From NCBI RefSeq assembly GCF_051912845.1, contig NZ_JBNCBU010000001.1, positions 124,001-188,000 of the forward strand: DNA of 64,000 nucleotides, in the 5' to 3' direction. The notes beneath the pieces were generated by a model. That model saw only the letters and a list, made by a program, of their open reading frames with translations, did no database searches and was not told the DNA's origin. Shown piece by piece: positions 42,823 to 51,876 of the stretch. The stretch comes from Tsuneonella sediminis. Lineage in GTDB: Bacteria > Pseudomonadota > Alphaproteobacteria > Sphingomonadales > Sphingomonadaceae. The number at the start of each line of letters is the position of its first letter. Positions within the stretch are counted from its first letter, which is position 1. The position numbers were made by a program, and so were the translations under genes.

Positions 42823-44045
42823 TGGGCGAGACGCTTTTCATCGCGCACCGGATTCCGTTCCCGCCGGATCGGGGCGACAAGATCCGGTCGCATCACCTGC
42901 TCAAGACGCTTGCTTCACTGGGGCCGGTCCACGTCGCGACGCTGGGAGAAACCCGGGCCGATTTTGCCGCTGAGCCGCGGCTCGCCGGTATCGCGCGGAC
43001 CCATTGTCTCGCGCGCCGTCCGCCGAACCTTGCCCTTGCGGGAGCGCGCGCCATGCTGGCCGGCAAGCCGGTGAGCCTGACGGCGTTCGAAAGCGCCGAA
43101 CTCAGGCGCTGGATCGGCCGCACGCTGGCCGACCGTCCGATCGAGGCGATCTTCGTGTTCTCGGGCCAGATGGGGCAATACATCCCCGATGACTTCGCGG
43201 GACGGGTCATCATCGACCTGTGCGACGTCGATTCGGCCAAGTTCGAGGCCTATGCCCGCGACCGGGGCGGGGCGCGCGGCTGGATCGATGCGCGCGAGGC
43301 GCGCCTGCTCGCGGCGGAAGAGGCGCGGCTCGTCGCCCGCGCGGACACGACCCTTCTGGTAAGCGCGGCCGAGGCCGACCTGCTGCGGGGCCGGGTGGCC
43401 CTTCCGCTGGCCGACATTCGCGCGGTCGGAAACGGTATCGACACGGAGCTGTTCGACCCGCTGGCCGTTGCAGGCCATCCGCAGCTGGCCGCCGCGGCGG
43501 GGGCACAGATGGTTTTCACCGGGCAGATGGATTACCCGCCCAACGTCGCCGCGGCTGTCCGCGCGGCGCGCTTCATCATGCCGCTTGTGCGCGAGCATCA
43601 CCCGCATGCCCGCTTCCACGTCGTCGGGCGTGCGCCGTCGGCAGAGGTTCTCGCGCTCGACGGCGTCAACGGTACGCGGGTCTGGGGCGAAGTCCCCGAT
43701 GTCCGGCCGTTCCTGGCTTCGGCCGACGTCGTGCTGGCGCCGCTCTCGATCGCGCGGGGCGTGCAGAACAAGGTCCTCGAGGCGATGGCGATGGCGAGAG
43801 CGGTCGTCCTGTCCGGCGCGGCCGCCACCGGAATCGGTGCCGTCGATGGGCTGCACTACTCGATTGCGGACACCGACGAGGGTTTCTCGCGCACGGTCGT
43901 CGAACTGCTCGCCGACGGACCGCGCGCGCGCAGGATCGGGGCAGCGGCCCGCCGCTTCGTCGTCGAGGAGAAGGGTTGGGAAGCTGCACTCGCCCCGCTC
44001 ACCCAATTGTTGCAGGAGGGAAATGGAACCCGCGATGCGGCCTGA
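42822..44045 (+). CDS. XrtA/PEP-CTERM system glycosyltransferase, GT4-like
   Basis: 407 residues with the GT-B fold: N-terminal FIAHRIPFPPDRGDKIRSHHLLK, C-terminal domain with VFTGQMDYPPNVAA, FHVVGRAPSAEV and SIARGVQNKVLEAMAMARAVV, which holds the nucleotide-sugar-binding Glu. It is the glycosyltransferase type associated with exosortase A loci and should add a sugar to the lipid-linked repeat unit. Its 3' end overlaps the exosortase gene by 23 bases. Confidence 0.91.
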   Translation: MGETLFIAHRIPFPPDRGDKIRSHHLLKTLASLGPVHVATLGETRADFAAEPRLAGIARTHCLARRPPNLALAGARAMLAGKPVSLTAFESAELRRWIGRTLADRPIEAIFVFSGQMGQYIPDDFAGRVIIDLCDVDSAKFEAYARDRGGARGWIDAREARLLAAEEARLVARADTTLLVSAAEADLLRGRVALPLADIRAVGNGIDTELFDPLAVAGHPQLAAAAGAQMVFTGQMDYPPNVAAAVRAARFIMPLVREHHPHARFHVVGRAPSAEVLALDGVNGTRVWGEVPDVRPFLASADVVLAPLSIARGVQNKVLEAMAMARAVVLSGAAATGIGAVDGLHYSIADTDEGFSRTVVELLADGPRARRIGAAARRFVVEEKGWEAALAPLTQLLQEGNGTRDAA

Positions 44046-45027
44046 GGTTGCCAACGCAATCCCGGTTTCCGCGCGTTCTGCCCGGAACGCGGGCCTGACC
44101 CGTCTCGCGGCCGTCTGGGGCGCGCTGTTCGGTCTGACCTATCCCGAGTGGCGCGAGATGGCGCACCAATGGTGGGACATCGATACCTATCACCACATCT
44201 TGCTGGTGCCCCCGATCCTCGGCTGGCTGGTCTGGTTGCGGCGGGACGAGCTGACGAGGATCGTTCCGGACGCGTGGTGGCCCGGACTGGCCTGGTTAGC
44301 CGGGGGCCTCGGGCTGTGCCTGGCCGGCCGCGTGGCCGACGTGAACCTGGTCGCGCAAATCGGGACCGTCATGGCATTCCAGGGCGCCGCGATCGGCTTG
44401 CTCGGCTTGCGCACCGCCCTCGTCCTGGCCTTTCCGCTGGCGTATGCCGGGTTCCTCGTCCCGTTCGGTGATGAGATCGTTCCCGCGCTCCAGCATGTGA
44501 CAGCAAGGCTGGCCGTCGCGCTGACGCACCTTTCGGGCGTGCCCGCGGTGATCGATGGGCTCACCATCGACACTCCCGGGGGCAGGTTCCTCGTCGCCGA
44601 GGAATGTTCGGGCGTGAAGTTTCTCATGGCCATGGTCGCGATCACCTCGCTAGCCGCGTGGACCGGTTTCAGCACGTGGCGGGCGCGCATCGTGCTGGTC
44701 GCGGGGGGGGCGGTGATCTCCGTACTCGCCAACGGCCTGCGGGCGTGGGGGACGATCTTCATCGCGCAGTGGATCGGCGCGGAACGTGCCGCGGGCTTCG
44801 ACCACATCGTCTACGGGTGGATCTTCTTCGCCATTGTCATTGCCGGGGTCCTTGGCGCGGCCTGGAAGTTCTTCGATCGCGATCCCGCCGACGCAGGGCT
44901 CACCGCAGCCGGTGCCGCAATCCATCCTCTGATCCGGTTCGAGCGACACGCGGTCCCTGCCAATACCGCCATTTCCGCGATCGTTCTGGCCGCGATCGTC
45001 TTTGCCGCGCTCGGCCTCGTGGTCTAG
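44023..45027 (+). CDS. xrtA: exosortase A
   Basis: 334-residue polytopic inner-membrane transpeptidase-like protease that removes PEP-CTERM sorting tails. About eight membrane segments; the catalytic Cys195 is in AEECSGVKFLM, Arg240 in NGLRAWG and His261 in FDHIVYGW. The ATG at 44023 has a strong AGGAGGG ribosome site inside the end of the glycosyltransferase gene. After the exosortase core there is one extra membrane segment (VPANTAISAIVLAAIVFAAL) and then the stop; this resembles the anchor of an EpsI domain but the EpsI domain itself is missing. Confidence 0.95.
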   Translation: MEPAMRPEVANAIPVSARSARNAGLTRLAAVWGALFGLTYPEWREMAHQWWDIDTYHHILLVPPILGWLVWLRRDELTRIVPDAWWPGLAWLAGGLGLCLAGRVADVNLVAQIGTVMAFQGAAIGLLGLRTALVLAFPLAYAGFLVPFGDEIVPALQHVTARLAVALTHLSGVPAVIDGLTIDTPGGRFLVAEECSGVKFLMAMVAITSLAAWTGFSTWRARIVLVAGGAVISVLANGLRAWGTIFIAQWIGAERAAGFDHIVYGWIFFAIVIAGVLGAAWKFFDRDPADAGLTAAGAAIHPLIRFERHAVPANTAISAIVLAAIVFAALGLVV

Positions 45028-45038
45028 GCACCCCGCCG

Positions 45039-46934
45039 ATGTGCGGAATTGCGGGAATATTCCACTGCGGTACGCCCAAGCCGGTCGACCCGGCGCGGGT
45101 AAGGGCGATGACCGACGTCCTCGCGCACCGGGGGCCCGACGGCGAAGGGGTGTGGAACGCGCCGGGCGTCGCGCTGGGGCACCGGCGGCTCTCGATCATC
45201 GACCTGGCCGGCTCGCCGCAACCGATGGCGAGCGCCGACGGCCGGGCGATGATCGTCTTCAACGGCGAGATCTACAATTTCCGCGAGCTGCGCCGCGAGC
45301 TCGAACAGGTCGGGGCGCGCTTCCGTACGGAAGGTGATACCGAAACGATCCTCGCCGCCTGGCAGAAGTGGGGGCCGGATTGCCTGGCGCGGCTACACGG
45401 CATGTTCGCCTTCGCCTTGTACGACCTCGACAAGAAGACCCTGTGCCTGGCGCGGGACCGGCTGGGGGTGAAGCCGCTCTTCACCGCGCAGCTCAGCGAC
45501 GGGAGCCTCGCCTTCGCATCCGAGCTGAAGGGCCTGCTGGCGCATCCCCTGCTGCGGCGCGAGGTCGACCCGCTTGCGGTCGAGGATTACCTTGCCTGGG
45601 GATACGTGCCTGATCACCGGTCATTGCTGAAGGGCGTCGAAAAACTGCCTGCCGGGCACTACCGACTGCTGCGGCACGACGCGCCGCCCGCCGCACCGAC
45701 ACGCTGGTGGGACGTGAGTTTCCTGGAAAGACGCGGCGAGAGCATCCGCGATCTCGAGGCGGAATTGCTGTTCCGGCTGCGCGAGGCAGTGTCGAGCCGC
45801 ATGGTGGCTGACGTGCCCCTCGGCGCGTTCCTGTCTGGCGGGGTCGACAGCTCGAGCGTGGTCGCGTTGATGACGGAAGGATCGCGCGATCCGGTGCGAA
45901 CCTGTTCGATCGGGTTCGACGAAGCTGCGCTTGACGAGACCAGCCATGCCCGCACGGTAGCCCGGCGATACCGGACCGACCATCGTGAGCGAGTGGTCGC
46001 GAGCGACGATTTCGCGGAGATCGGGCGCCTTGCCGCGATGTTCGACGAGCCGTTTGCCGATGCCTCTGCCTTGCCGACCTGGCGGGTCTGCCAACTGGCC
46101 CGGGAAACCGTTACGGTGGCATTGTCGGGCGACGGGGCGGACGAGGCCTTCGCAGGGTACCGGCGCCAGCGATTTCACGCGAACGAGGAAAGGGCCCGGG
46201 CGCTGCTTCCCGCGCGCTTCCGACAAGCGACATTCGGCGCGCTCGGCGCTTTGTGGCCCCAGGCGGACTGGGCCCCGCGCCCCTTCCGCGCACGAACTAC
46301 CTTCCGGTCGCTCGCGGCGAGCGGCGAGGACGGATATGCGCTGGCGCTGGCGGTTACCCCGCCCGAACTGCGGGCTGGGCTCTACACCGCCGGGATGCGC
46401 GGTGAACTAGGCGATTATCGGGCCGAGCAGCCCCTGATCGACCTGATGAAGGCGGCACCTGCGCGGTCAGGCCTCGACCGGGCGCAGTACGCAGACCTCA
46501 AGTTCTGGTTGCCGGGCGACATCCTGACGAAGATTGATCGAACCAGCATGGCTGTCAGTCTCGAGGCGCGAGAGCCGCTGCTCGATCACCGCCTCGTCGA
46601 ATTTGCGGCCGAATTGCCCGAGCGGCTGCGGATCAGGGCCGGACAGGGCAAATGGCTGCTTAAGCACGCCATGGAGCGGTTCTTGCCCGAAGAGGTGCTC
46701 TATCGGCCCAAGCAGGGCTTCGTCGTGCCGATCGCCCAGTGGCTCCGCGGGCCTCTGGCAGGCGAGGCACGCAGCATCGGCCGGGGAGCGGCCCTTGCCC
46801 GAACCGGATGGTTCGACGGAGACCGGATCGCAGAGATCGCCGAAGCGCACATCGCGGGACGGTCCGACCATTCGCGTCTGCTGTGGCAGCTGCTGATGCT
46901 CGACCGCTCGCTGGCAGCGCTACGGATCGCCTAG
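45039..46934 (+). CDS. amidotransferase 1, exosortase A system-associated (asparagine-synthase-like)
   Basis: 631 residues. N-terminal glutaminase domain with the nucleophile Cys2 in MCGIAGIFHCG, followed by NGEIYNFRELR; C-terminal ATP-pyrophosphatase synthetase domain with GAFLSGGVDSSSVVALM near 265-281 and LSGDGADEAFAGY. It should transfer glutamine-derived ammonia to an activated carboxylate, possibly on the polysaccharide (uronic acid amide) or a precursor. It is 11 bases after xrtA and ends the plus-strand operon, converging with the pirin gene. Confidence 0.93.
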   Translation: MCGIAGIFHCGTPKPVDPARVRAMTDVLAHRGPDGEGVWNAPGVALGHRRLSIIDLAGSPQPMASADGRAMIVFNGEIYNFRELRRELEQVGARFRTEGDTETILAAWQKWGPDCLARLHGMFAFALYDLDKKTLCLARDRLGVKPLFTAQLSDGSLAFASELKGLLAHPLLRREVDPLAVEDYLAWGYVPDHRSLLKGVEKLPAGHYRLLRHDAPPAAPTRWWDVSFLERRGESIRDLEAELLFRLREAVSSRMVADVPLGAFLSGGVDSSSVVALMTEGSRDPVRTCSIGFDEAALDETSHARTVARRYRTDHRERVVASDDFAEIGRLAAMFDEPFADASALPTWRVCQLARETVTVALSGDGADEAFAGYRRQRFHANEERARALLPARFRQATFGALGALWPQADWAPRPFRARTTFRSLAASGEDGYALALAVTPPELRAGLYTAGMRGELGDYRAEQPLIDLMKAAPARSGLDRAQYADLKFWLPGDILTKIDRTSMAVSLEAREPLLDHRLVEFAAELPERLRIRAGQGKWLLKHAMERFLPEEVLYRPKQGFVVPIAQWLRGPLAGEARSIGRGAALARTGWFDGDRIAEIAEAHIAGRSDHSRLLWQLLMLDRSLAALRIA

Positions 46935-46943
46935 TGCCAGCAG

Positions 46944-47642
46944 CTAGCGGGAATCGACGAGCACGAGTTCGGCATCCTCGATCGCTTCGACCTCGATCGC
47001 GTCTTCGCCGGTGATCGCCACGCCATCCCGCGCGGCGGCCTCCTTGCCGTTCACCCGGTAGCGTCCCTCGACCGCAACCAGATACTGATGCCGCGCCGGG
47101 TCGGCAGCGAAGCGGATTGTTTCGCCGGCCGCGAGCGTGGCTGCCATGACCCTGGCGTCGGCCCTGATCGGAAGCGCGTCGTCCGCCTCGGGCGTGCCGC
47201 TTGCCAGCACGGTCCAGTTGCCCGACCGGTCGCCGCGCGGAAATTCCCGCGTTCCCCAGTTGGGCTTATCGCCCGGGCGATCGGGGATTATCCACAGCTG
47301 GAACAGCGTCGTCGGCTCGTCCTCGAGATTGTATTCCGCATGGGTGATGCCGGTGCCCGCGCTCATCACCTGTACGTCGCCCGCGACCGTGCGCCCGCGG
47401 TTGCCTAGCGAATCCTGGTGACTAATCGCGCCCGAATGAACGAAGGTCACGATTTCCATGTCGCGATGCGGGTGGGGCGGAAAGCCGCTTTTCGCGGCGA
47501 TGTGGTCGTCGTTCCATACACGCAGATGTCCCCAGCCCATGCGGTCGGGATCGTGGTAATCGGCAAAGCTGAAATGAAAGCGGGTGTCGAGCCAGCCGTG
47601 GCTGCGGTGCGCGAGAGTGTCGTGCGGTCGGATGTCGATCAT
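46944..47642 (-). CDS. pirin-family protein (YhhW-like)
   Basis: 232-residue bicupin. Metal ligands of the N-terminal cupin are visible in HPHRDMEIVTF and GTGITHAEYNLED; the second cupin is degenerate, as usual for bacterial pirins. YhhW relatives have quercetin 2,3-dioxygenase activity in vitro, but physiological roles vary. It is the next minus-strand gene after zapE, separated by 69 bases, and is probably transcribed on its own. Confidence 0.92.
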   Translation of the reverse strand: MIDIRPHDTLAHRSHGWLDTRFHFSFADYHDPDRMGWGHLRVWNDDHIAAKSGFPPHPHRDMEIVTFVHSGAISHQDSLGNRGRTVAGDVQVMSAGTGITHAEYNLEDEPTTLFQLWIIPDRPGDKPNWGTREFPRGDRSGNWTVLASGTPEADDALPIRADARVMAATLAAGETIRFAADPARHQYLVAVEGRYRVNGKEAAARDGVAITGEDAIEVEAIEDAELVLVDSR

Positions 47643-47711
47643 TACGATGGCCTGCCTCGGCGGGGTGTTAGCGCCGGAATAGTGCCTAGATTGGGTCTGC
47701 GGCCGGCCGGT

Positions 47712-48827
47712 TCAACCGTCCACGCCGTGACCGTGCGCCATGTAATCCGCGCTGCGCATTTCCTCGAGCCGGCTCACCGTGCGAACGAATTCGAAGGCGC
47801 CGTCGCCCTGCCGGTAGAGATCGTCGGGTTCGGTGGCCGCGGTGACGAACAGCTTCACGTTGTGCTCGTAGAGCGCGTCGATCAGCTTTGTGAAGCGGAT
47901 CGCTTCGTTGCGGTTGTCGGGCCCCATCCTCGGCACGCCGACGAGAATCACGGTGTGGTACGCGCGCGCGATCGCCAGGAAATCGGCAGCGCCGCGGTTT
48001 TCGCCGCAAAGACGCCTGAAGCTGAAGACCGCCACACCCTTGAGGCTCTTGGGTACATGGAGCGAGCGTCCGCCCCCGAGATCGAGTTCGGCGCTCGGCA
48101 CGTTGTCGGCATCCTCGGGCCTGTAATCGGTGAGGCGGAAGAACGCTTCGCGGACCTGCGCGGTGGATTCTGCACCCAGCGGGCTGTGCCAGGTCTCGAT
48201 TCCTGCCAGGCGGTCGAGCCGGTAATCGACCGGTCCGTCCAACGGAATGACGTCGAGCTTTTCCTCTACCATTGCGATGAAGGGGAGGAACAACGATCGG
48301 TTGAGCCCGTCCTTGTATAGGTCGCGTGGCGGACGGTTGCTGGTGGTGACGACGGTGACCCCCTCGTCGACGACCAGGGCGGTGAACAACCGCCCCATGA
48401 TGGCCGCATCGGCGGTGTTGGTGACGACCATCTCGTCGAACGCCAGGCAGCGCACGTCCTGTCCGATACGCGCGGCGACCGGTGCGATGGGATCGCCGGT
48501 TTCACGCGCACGCTCCTCGCGGATCATCGCGTCGACCTCGAGCATGAAGGCGTGGAAATGGACCCGGCGCTTCGCGGTGATTGCCAGCGTGTCCACAAAC
48601 AGGTCCATCATCATCGATTTGCCGCGCCCGACGCCTCCCCACATGTAGACGCCTCGGGGCGGGGCGCTCTTGCGGGCGAACAGCTGGGAGAACAAGCCGC
48701 CTGGTCGTTCGGTCTCGAGCTCGCGTTCCAGCACGGCCAACCGCTCGGCGGCGCGGCGCTGGTCTGGATCGGGCCTCAGTTCACCCGCCGCGATCAACCG
48801 TTCGTACCGGGCGATGAGGCCGCTCAC
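47712..48827 (-). CDS. zapE: AFG1/ZapE-family ATPase
   Basis: 371 residues. P-loop MWGGVGRGKSMMMD near 62-75, Walker B RCLAFDEMVVTN, TTSNRPPRDLYKDGLNR and FFRLTDY/LCGENRGAADFLAIA near the C terminus are typical of the AFG1/LACE1/ZapE family, a modulator of FtsZ ring constriction and a mitochondrial-type proteostasis factor. The GTG at 48825-48827 overlaps the thioesterase stop (GTGA), so an sdhB-thioesterase-zapE operon is likely. Confidence 0.92.
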   Translation of the reverse strand: MSGLIARYERLIAAGELRPDPDQRRAAERLAVLERELETERPGGLFSQLFARKSAPPRGVYMWGGVGRGKSMMMDLFVDTLAITAKRRVHFHAFMLEVDAMIREERARETGDPIAPVAARIGQDVRCLAFDEMVVTNTADAAIMGRLFTALVVDEGVTVVTTSNRPPRDLYKDGLNRSLFLPFIAMVEEKLDVIPLDGPVDYRLDRLAGIETWHSPLGAESTAQVREAFFRLTDYRPEDADNVPSAELDLGGGRSLHVPKSLKGVAVFSFRRLCGENRGAADFLAIARAYHTVILVGVPRMGPDNRNEAIRFTKLIDALYEHNVKLFVTAATEPDDLYRQGDGAFEFVRTVSRLEEMRSADYMAHGHGVDG

Positions 48828-49291
48828 CTCGACGGCCGAGGCTTCATCTTGCGCACTATGCCCGAGAACGAGGCGACCGCGTCTTCGTCCTGCACGACCT
48901 CGCCGCGCACGAACACCAGGCTGCCGGTTTCGCGTACGATCTGGCACACTGCGTCGAGCGGCCGTCGCGGGTCGCCCGCGCCGACGAACTGGGTCGACAA
49001 CTCGATCGTCACCGATGGACCCGCGTTGCCCGTGCCGATCGTGTGCATGGTGGTGAATAGCGAAATGTCGATCAGCGCGAGCGTAACCGCGCCGTGGATC
49101 ATGCCCTGCAGGTTTTCGTGGCGACGTTCAGGAAACATGCGCAGCCGGCTGCGACCGTCGTCGTCGACCCGGGTGACGAGCTTTCCCATCACCGCGCCGT
49201 TGAACAGCGACTGGTCCTTGAGGTTCCAGTGCCGCCACCCCGGGTTGTCCGGGTCGGGGCCGTGCTCGAAAACCTCGTCTCGCAACGCCAC
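48824..49291 (-). CDS. PaaI-like hotdog thioesterase
   Basis: 155 residues with one hotdog domain: RRHENLQGMIHGAVTLALIDISLF holds the conserved HGG-like turn (here HGA) and a catalytic acidic residue, then SVTIELSTQFVGAGDPRRPL and the final strand. Members hydrolyse acyl-CoA thioesters; the substrate is unknown. GTG start at 49289-49291, three bases after the sdhB stop, and a 4-base overlap with zapE. Confidence 0.88.
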   Translation of the reverse strand: MALRDEVFEHGPDPDNPGWRHWNLKDQSLFNGAVMGKLVTRVDDDGRSRLRMFPERRHENLQGMIHGAVTLALIDISLFTTMHTIGTGNAGPSVTIELSTQFVGAGDPRRPLDAVCQIVRETGSLVFVRGEVVQDEDAVASFSGIVRKMKPRPSR

Positions 49292-49294
49292 GCG

Positions 49295-50077
49295 TCAGAT
49301 GTGCCGTTCGGCTTCCATCTTCTTGATCTCGGCGATGGCCTTGGCCGGGCTGAGACCCTTGGGGCACACGTTCGAACAGTTCATGATCGTGTGGCAGCGA
49401 TAGAGCCTGAACGGGTCCTCGAGCGCATCGAGCCGTTCGCCCGTCATCTCGTCGCGGCTGTCGGCAAGCCAGCGGTAGGCCTGGAGCAGGATGGCGGGTC
49501 CAAGGAACTTGTCCGAATTCCACCAGTAGCTCGGGCAGGCGGTGGAACAGCAGGCGCACAGGATACACTCGTACAGCCCGTCGAGCTTCTCGCGCTGTTC
49601 AGGGGTCTGCAGCCGTTCCTTGCCGCTCGGGGTGGGGCTGACGGTTTGCAGCCACGGACGTATGCTCGCGTACTGGGCGTAGAAATGGCTGAAATCGGGG
49701 ACCAGGTCCTTGATCACTTCCATCGCGGGAAGGGGGGTGATGCGCACTTCGCCCTTCAGGTCCTCGATCGCGGTGGTGCAGGCGAGGCCATTCCTGCCGT
49801 CCATGTTCATCGCGCAGGATCCGCAGATGCCCTCGCGGCACGAGCGGCGGAAGGTAAGCGTCGGATCGATCTCGTTCTTGATCTTGATCAGCGCGTCGAG
49901 GACCATCGGCCCGCAATCGTCGAGATCGATCTCGAACGTGTCGTAGCGCGGGTTTTCACCGCTGTCCGGATCGAACCGGTAGATCTTGAACTTCCTGATC
50001 CGCCCACCGCTCGCCGCGGCATGGTTGCGGCCCTTGCCGGTGATCTTCGAGTTTTTCGGAAGGGTGAAAGTGGCCAT
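49295..50077 (-). CDS. sdhB: succinate dehydrogenase iron-sulfur subunit
   Basis: 260 residues. Carries the 2Fe-2S cluster (SCREGICGSCAMNMDG), the 4Fe-4S cluster (CILCACCSTACPSYWW) and the 3Fe-4S cluster (CHTIMNCSNVCPKG) that relay electrons from FAD to ubiquinone in complex II. ATG at 50075-50077. It is the first gene of its strand group, because the upstream neighbour is divergent; sdhC, sdhD and sdhA are not adjacent and not in the window. Confidence 0.96.
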   Translation of the reverse strand: MATFTLPKNSKITGKGRNHAAASGGRIRKFKIYRFDPDSGENPRYDTFEIDLDDCGPMVLDALIKIKNEIDPTLTFRRSCREGICGSCAMNMDGRNGLACTTAIEDLKGEVRITPLPAMEVIKDLVPDFSHFYAQYASIRPWLQTVSPTPSGKERLQTPEQREKLDGLYECILCACCSTACPSYWWNSDKFLGPAILLQAYRWLADSRDEMTGERLDALEDPFRLYRCHTIMNCSNVCPKGLSPAKAIAEIKKMEAERHI

Positions 50078-50224
50078 GACGCGCGAGGTCCTGCAACGGA
50101 TACGTGAATCCCATCTAGCGCCTCGCTGGAGGAGGGCAAGGGCGGACGCCTCTCTGCTGCGCGCTGCCGACTGTCGTGGCGCGCTTCCCTTGCCATGCAT
50201 TTGCCACTAGGGGCGCGCTGCAAA

Positions 50225-51790
50225 ATGAGCCAGAGCGCCGCCCCTCCCGAAACCGCCGCCGAGACCGTCGACAGTCGCCGCGTCGCGCGCGGCCTGGGTT
50301 CGACGATCCTCGCCCGGATGGGCGCGGTTGTCGAGATCGTGGCGCAGCCGCTCTACGTTCTCATGTTCGGCCTCGCCGGGTACGGCATGTACGCGGTGAT
50401 GTGGGCAACGGTAAACCTGATCGAGAACGTGTTCGATCTGGGCATGACGACCGCCATGCAACGTACCGTGCCCAAGTCGGCGTCGGATGCCGAAGCGATC
50501 GAAGCATTGCGCACCGCGCTCCTGTTCGGTGTGGGCCCGTGCGTCGTGGTGGCAGCGCTGATATCGATCTATGCGCCGATGCTGGCTCCGCTGCTCAACG
50601 TCGCGGTGGAGGACGAACACCTCCTGATCCCCGCCGTACGCACCTTCGTGTGGACACTGCCGCTATGGGCCTTTGTCGAGATCGCCACCTCGGCCCTTCG
50701 GGCGCGCATGGTGTTCGGTGCCGAGATCCGTCTGCGGATCGTCTGGGAGCAGATCATCCGGCTCGTTCTTGCCGGCCTGTTTTTCCTCGCGGGATACGGG
50801 CTCTTCGGCCTGTTCGTCGCGCACATCCTCTCGCTGATTGCGACGGCCATCCTGTGCGTGCGGCTGCTGCGTCGATACTACCGGCTCGACCTTCTGCTGA
50901 AAGGCGACTGGTGGGGCGAATGCGCACGGCACACTTTCTGGGCGGGTCTGTCGATACTGCCGTCGAACGTCGTCGCCCGCATCTTCAGCGATTCGCCCAC
51001 CCTGATCCTCAACCAGTTGCTGCCGGGTGCGGCAGGCGCGCGCGCGTCCGGCCTGTTCACCATTGCGCGAAAGCTGTCGAGCGTCGTCCAGCTCGTGCGG
51101 ATCGCGTTCGTCTATGTCATGGCCCCTCTGACCGCGAGCGCCGAGCGGACCGATCGCGCGCAGGTCGAGGCGATCTACAGCTACGCGGTACGTGTCATCG
51201 TCGCGATCGCGTTTCCCCTTGCCGCGGTCATCGCGGGCGGGCGGTATTCGATCCTCAGCCTGTTCGGAAAACAGGCCGACATCGCCCAGGCGGCGGTCGT
51301 GATCCTGGTTTTCGGCCGGGCATTCGAAGCCACGCTGGGCATTTCGCTACCGGTTCTGCAGGTAATTGCGCACTACAAGCACCAAATCACGGCCAGCGTC
51401 TTCGGGGTCGCTGTGGCGGTGCTTGCCGGGCGCGAGATAATCGGGCCCCTCGACCCGCTGACCGGGATCACGCTGGCGATGGCGATCGGGTTCGTGGTCA
51501 TGGCGACGATTCCGCTGGTCCAGCTGTTCATCACCGAAAGGCTTCATCCGTTCGACCGGCGCTTTCCGATCGTGGCGCTGAAAGTCGCCGCGGTCGCCGT
51601 GATCGGGGGAATCGCCGCCGAAGTGGCGTCGGCCTTGCCTGATGAGGCCGCGATCCCCACGATCCTGTTGATCGCCGTTGCAGCGATCTGGAGTTCGCTC
51701 CGGCTGACATTGCCGCTCGACGACCGGGCGTCGCTGGGCAAAGTGGCGCGGCGGCTCCGGCTAGTCCCCCCCGGAACGCCGGTCCATTGA
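50225..51790 (+). CDS. polysaccharide/lipid flippase, MOP superfamily (Wzx-like)
   Basis: 521-residue polytopic membrane protein with about 12-14 hydrophobic segments in the MOP (MATE/Wzx) arrangement; the N terminus GLGSTILARMGAVVEIVAQPLYV and FTIARKLSSVVQLVRIAFVY regions fit oligosaccharide flippases. It probably moves an undecaprenyl-linked glycan or lipid across the inner membrane. A likely substrate is the product of the adjacent methyltransferase, kinase-like and nucleotidyltransferase genes, since the exosortase locus at 34-47 kb has no flippase of its own. Divergent from sdhB. Confidence 0.85.
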   Translation: MSQSAAPPETAAETVDSRRVARGLGSTILARMGAVVEIVAQPLYVLMFGLAGYGMYAVMWATVNLIENVFDLGMTTAMQRTVPKSASDAEAIEALRTALLFGVGPCVVVAALISIYAPMLAPLLNVAVEDEHLLIPAVRTFVWTLPLWAFVEIATSALRARMVFGAEIRLRIVWEQIIRLVLAGLFFLAGYGLFGLFVAHILSLIATAILCVRLLRRYYRLDLLLKGDWWGECARHTFWAGLSILPSNVVARIFSDSPTLILNQLLPGAAGARASGLFTIARKLSSVVQLVRIAFVYVMAPLTASAERTDRAQVEAIYSYAVRVIVAIAFPLAAVIAGGRYSILSLFGKQADIAQAAVVILVFGRAFEATLGISLPVLQVIAHYKHQITASVFGVAVAVLAGREIIGPLDPLTGITLAMAIGFVVMATIPLVQLFITERLHPFDRRFPIVALKVAAVAVIGGIAAEVASALPDEAAIPTILLIAVAAIWSSLRLTLPLDDRASLGKVARRLRLVPPGTPVH

Positions 51791-51876
51791 CGCGACAGGG
51801 GCCCGCCCGCTAAGGGCGCGCCGGTTCACGCCCGCCTTCCGCCATCCCGGCGGCTCCACGCGAGATACGATTTCCC

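Noticed and set aside
44702..44712. Run of G in xrtA as a phase-variation tract or frameshift
   Set aside because: The frame remains intact through the tract and the catalytic Arg and His follow in frame; a short G-run is expected at this GC content.
29186..46934. PEP-CTERM sorting substrate inside the exosortase locus
   Set aside because: No protein in the window ends in the PEP motif, hydrophobic segment and basic tail.
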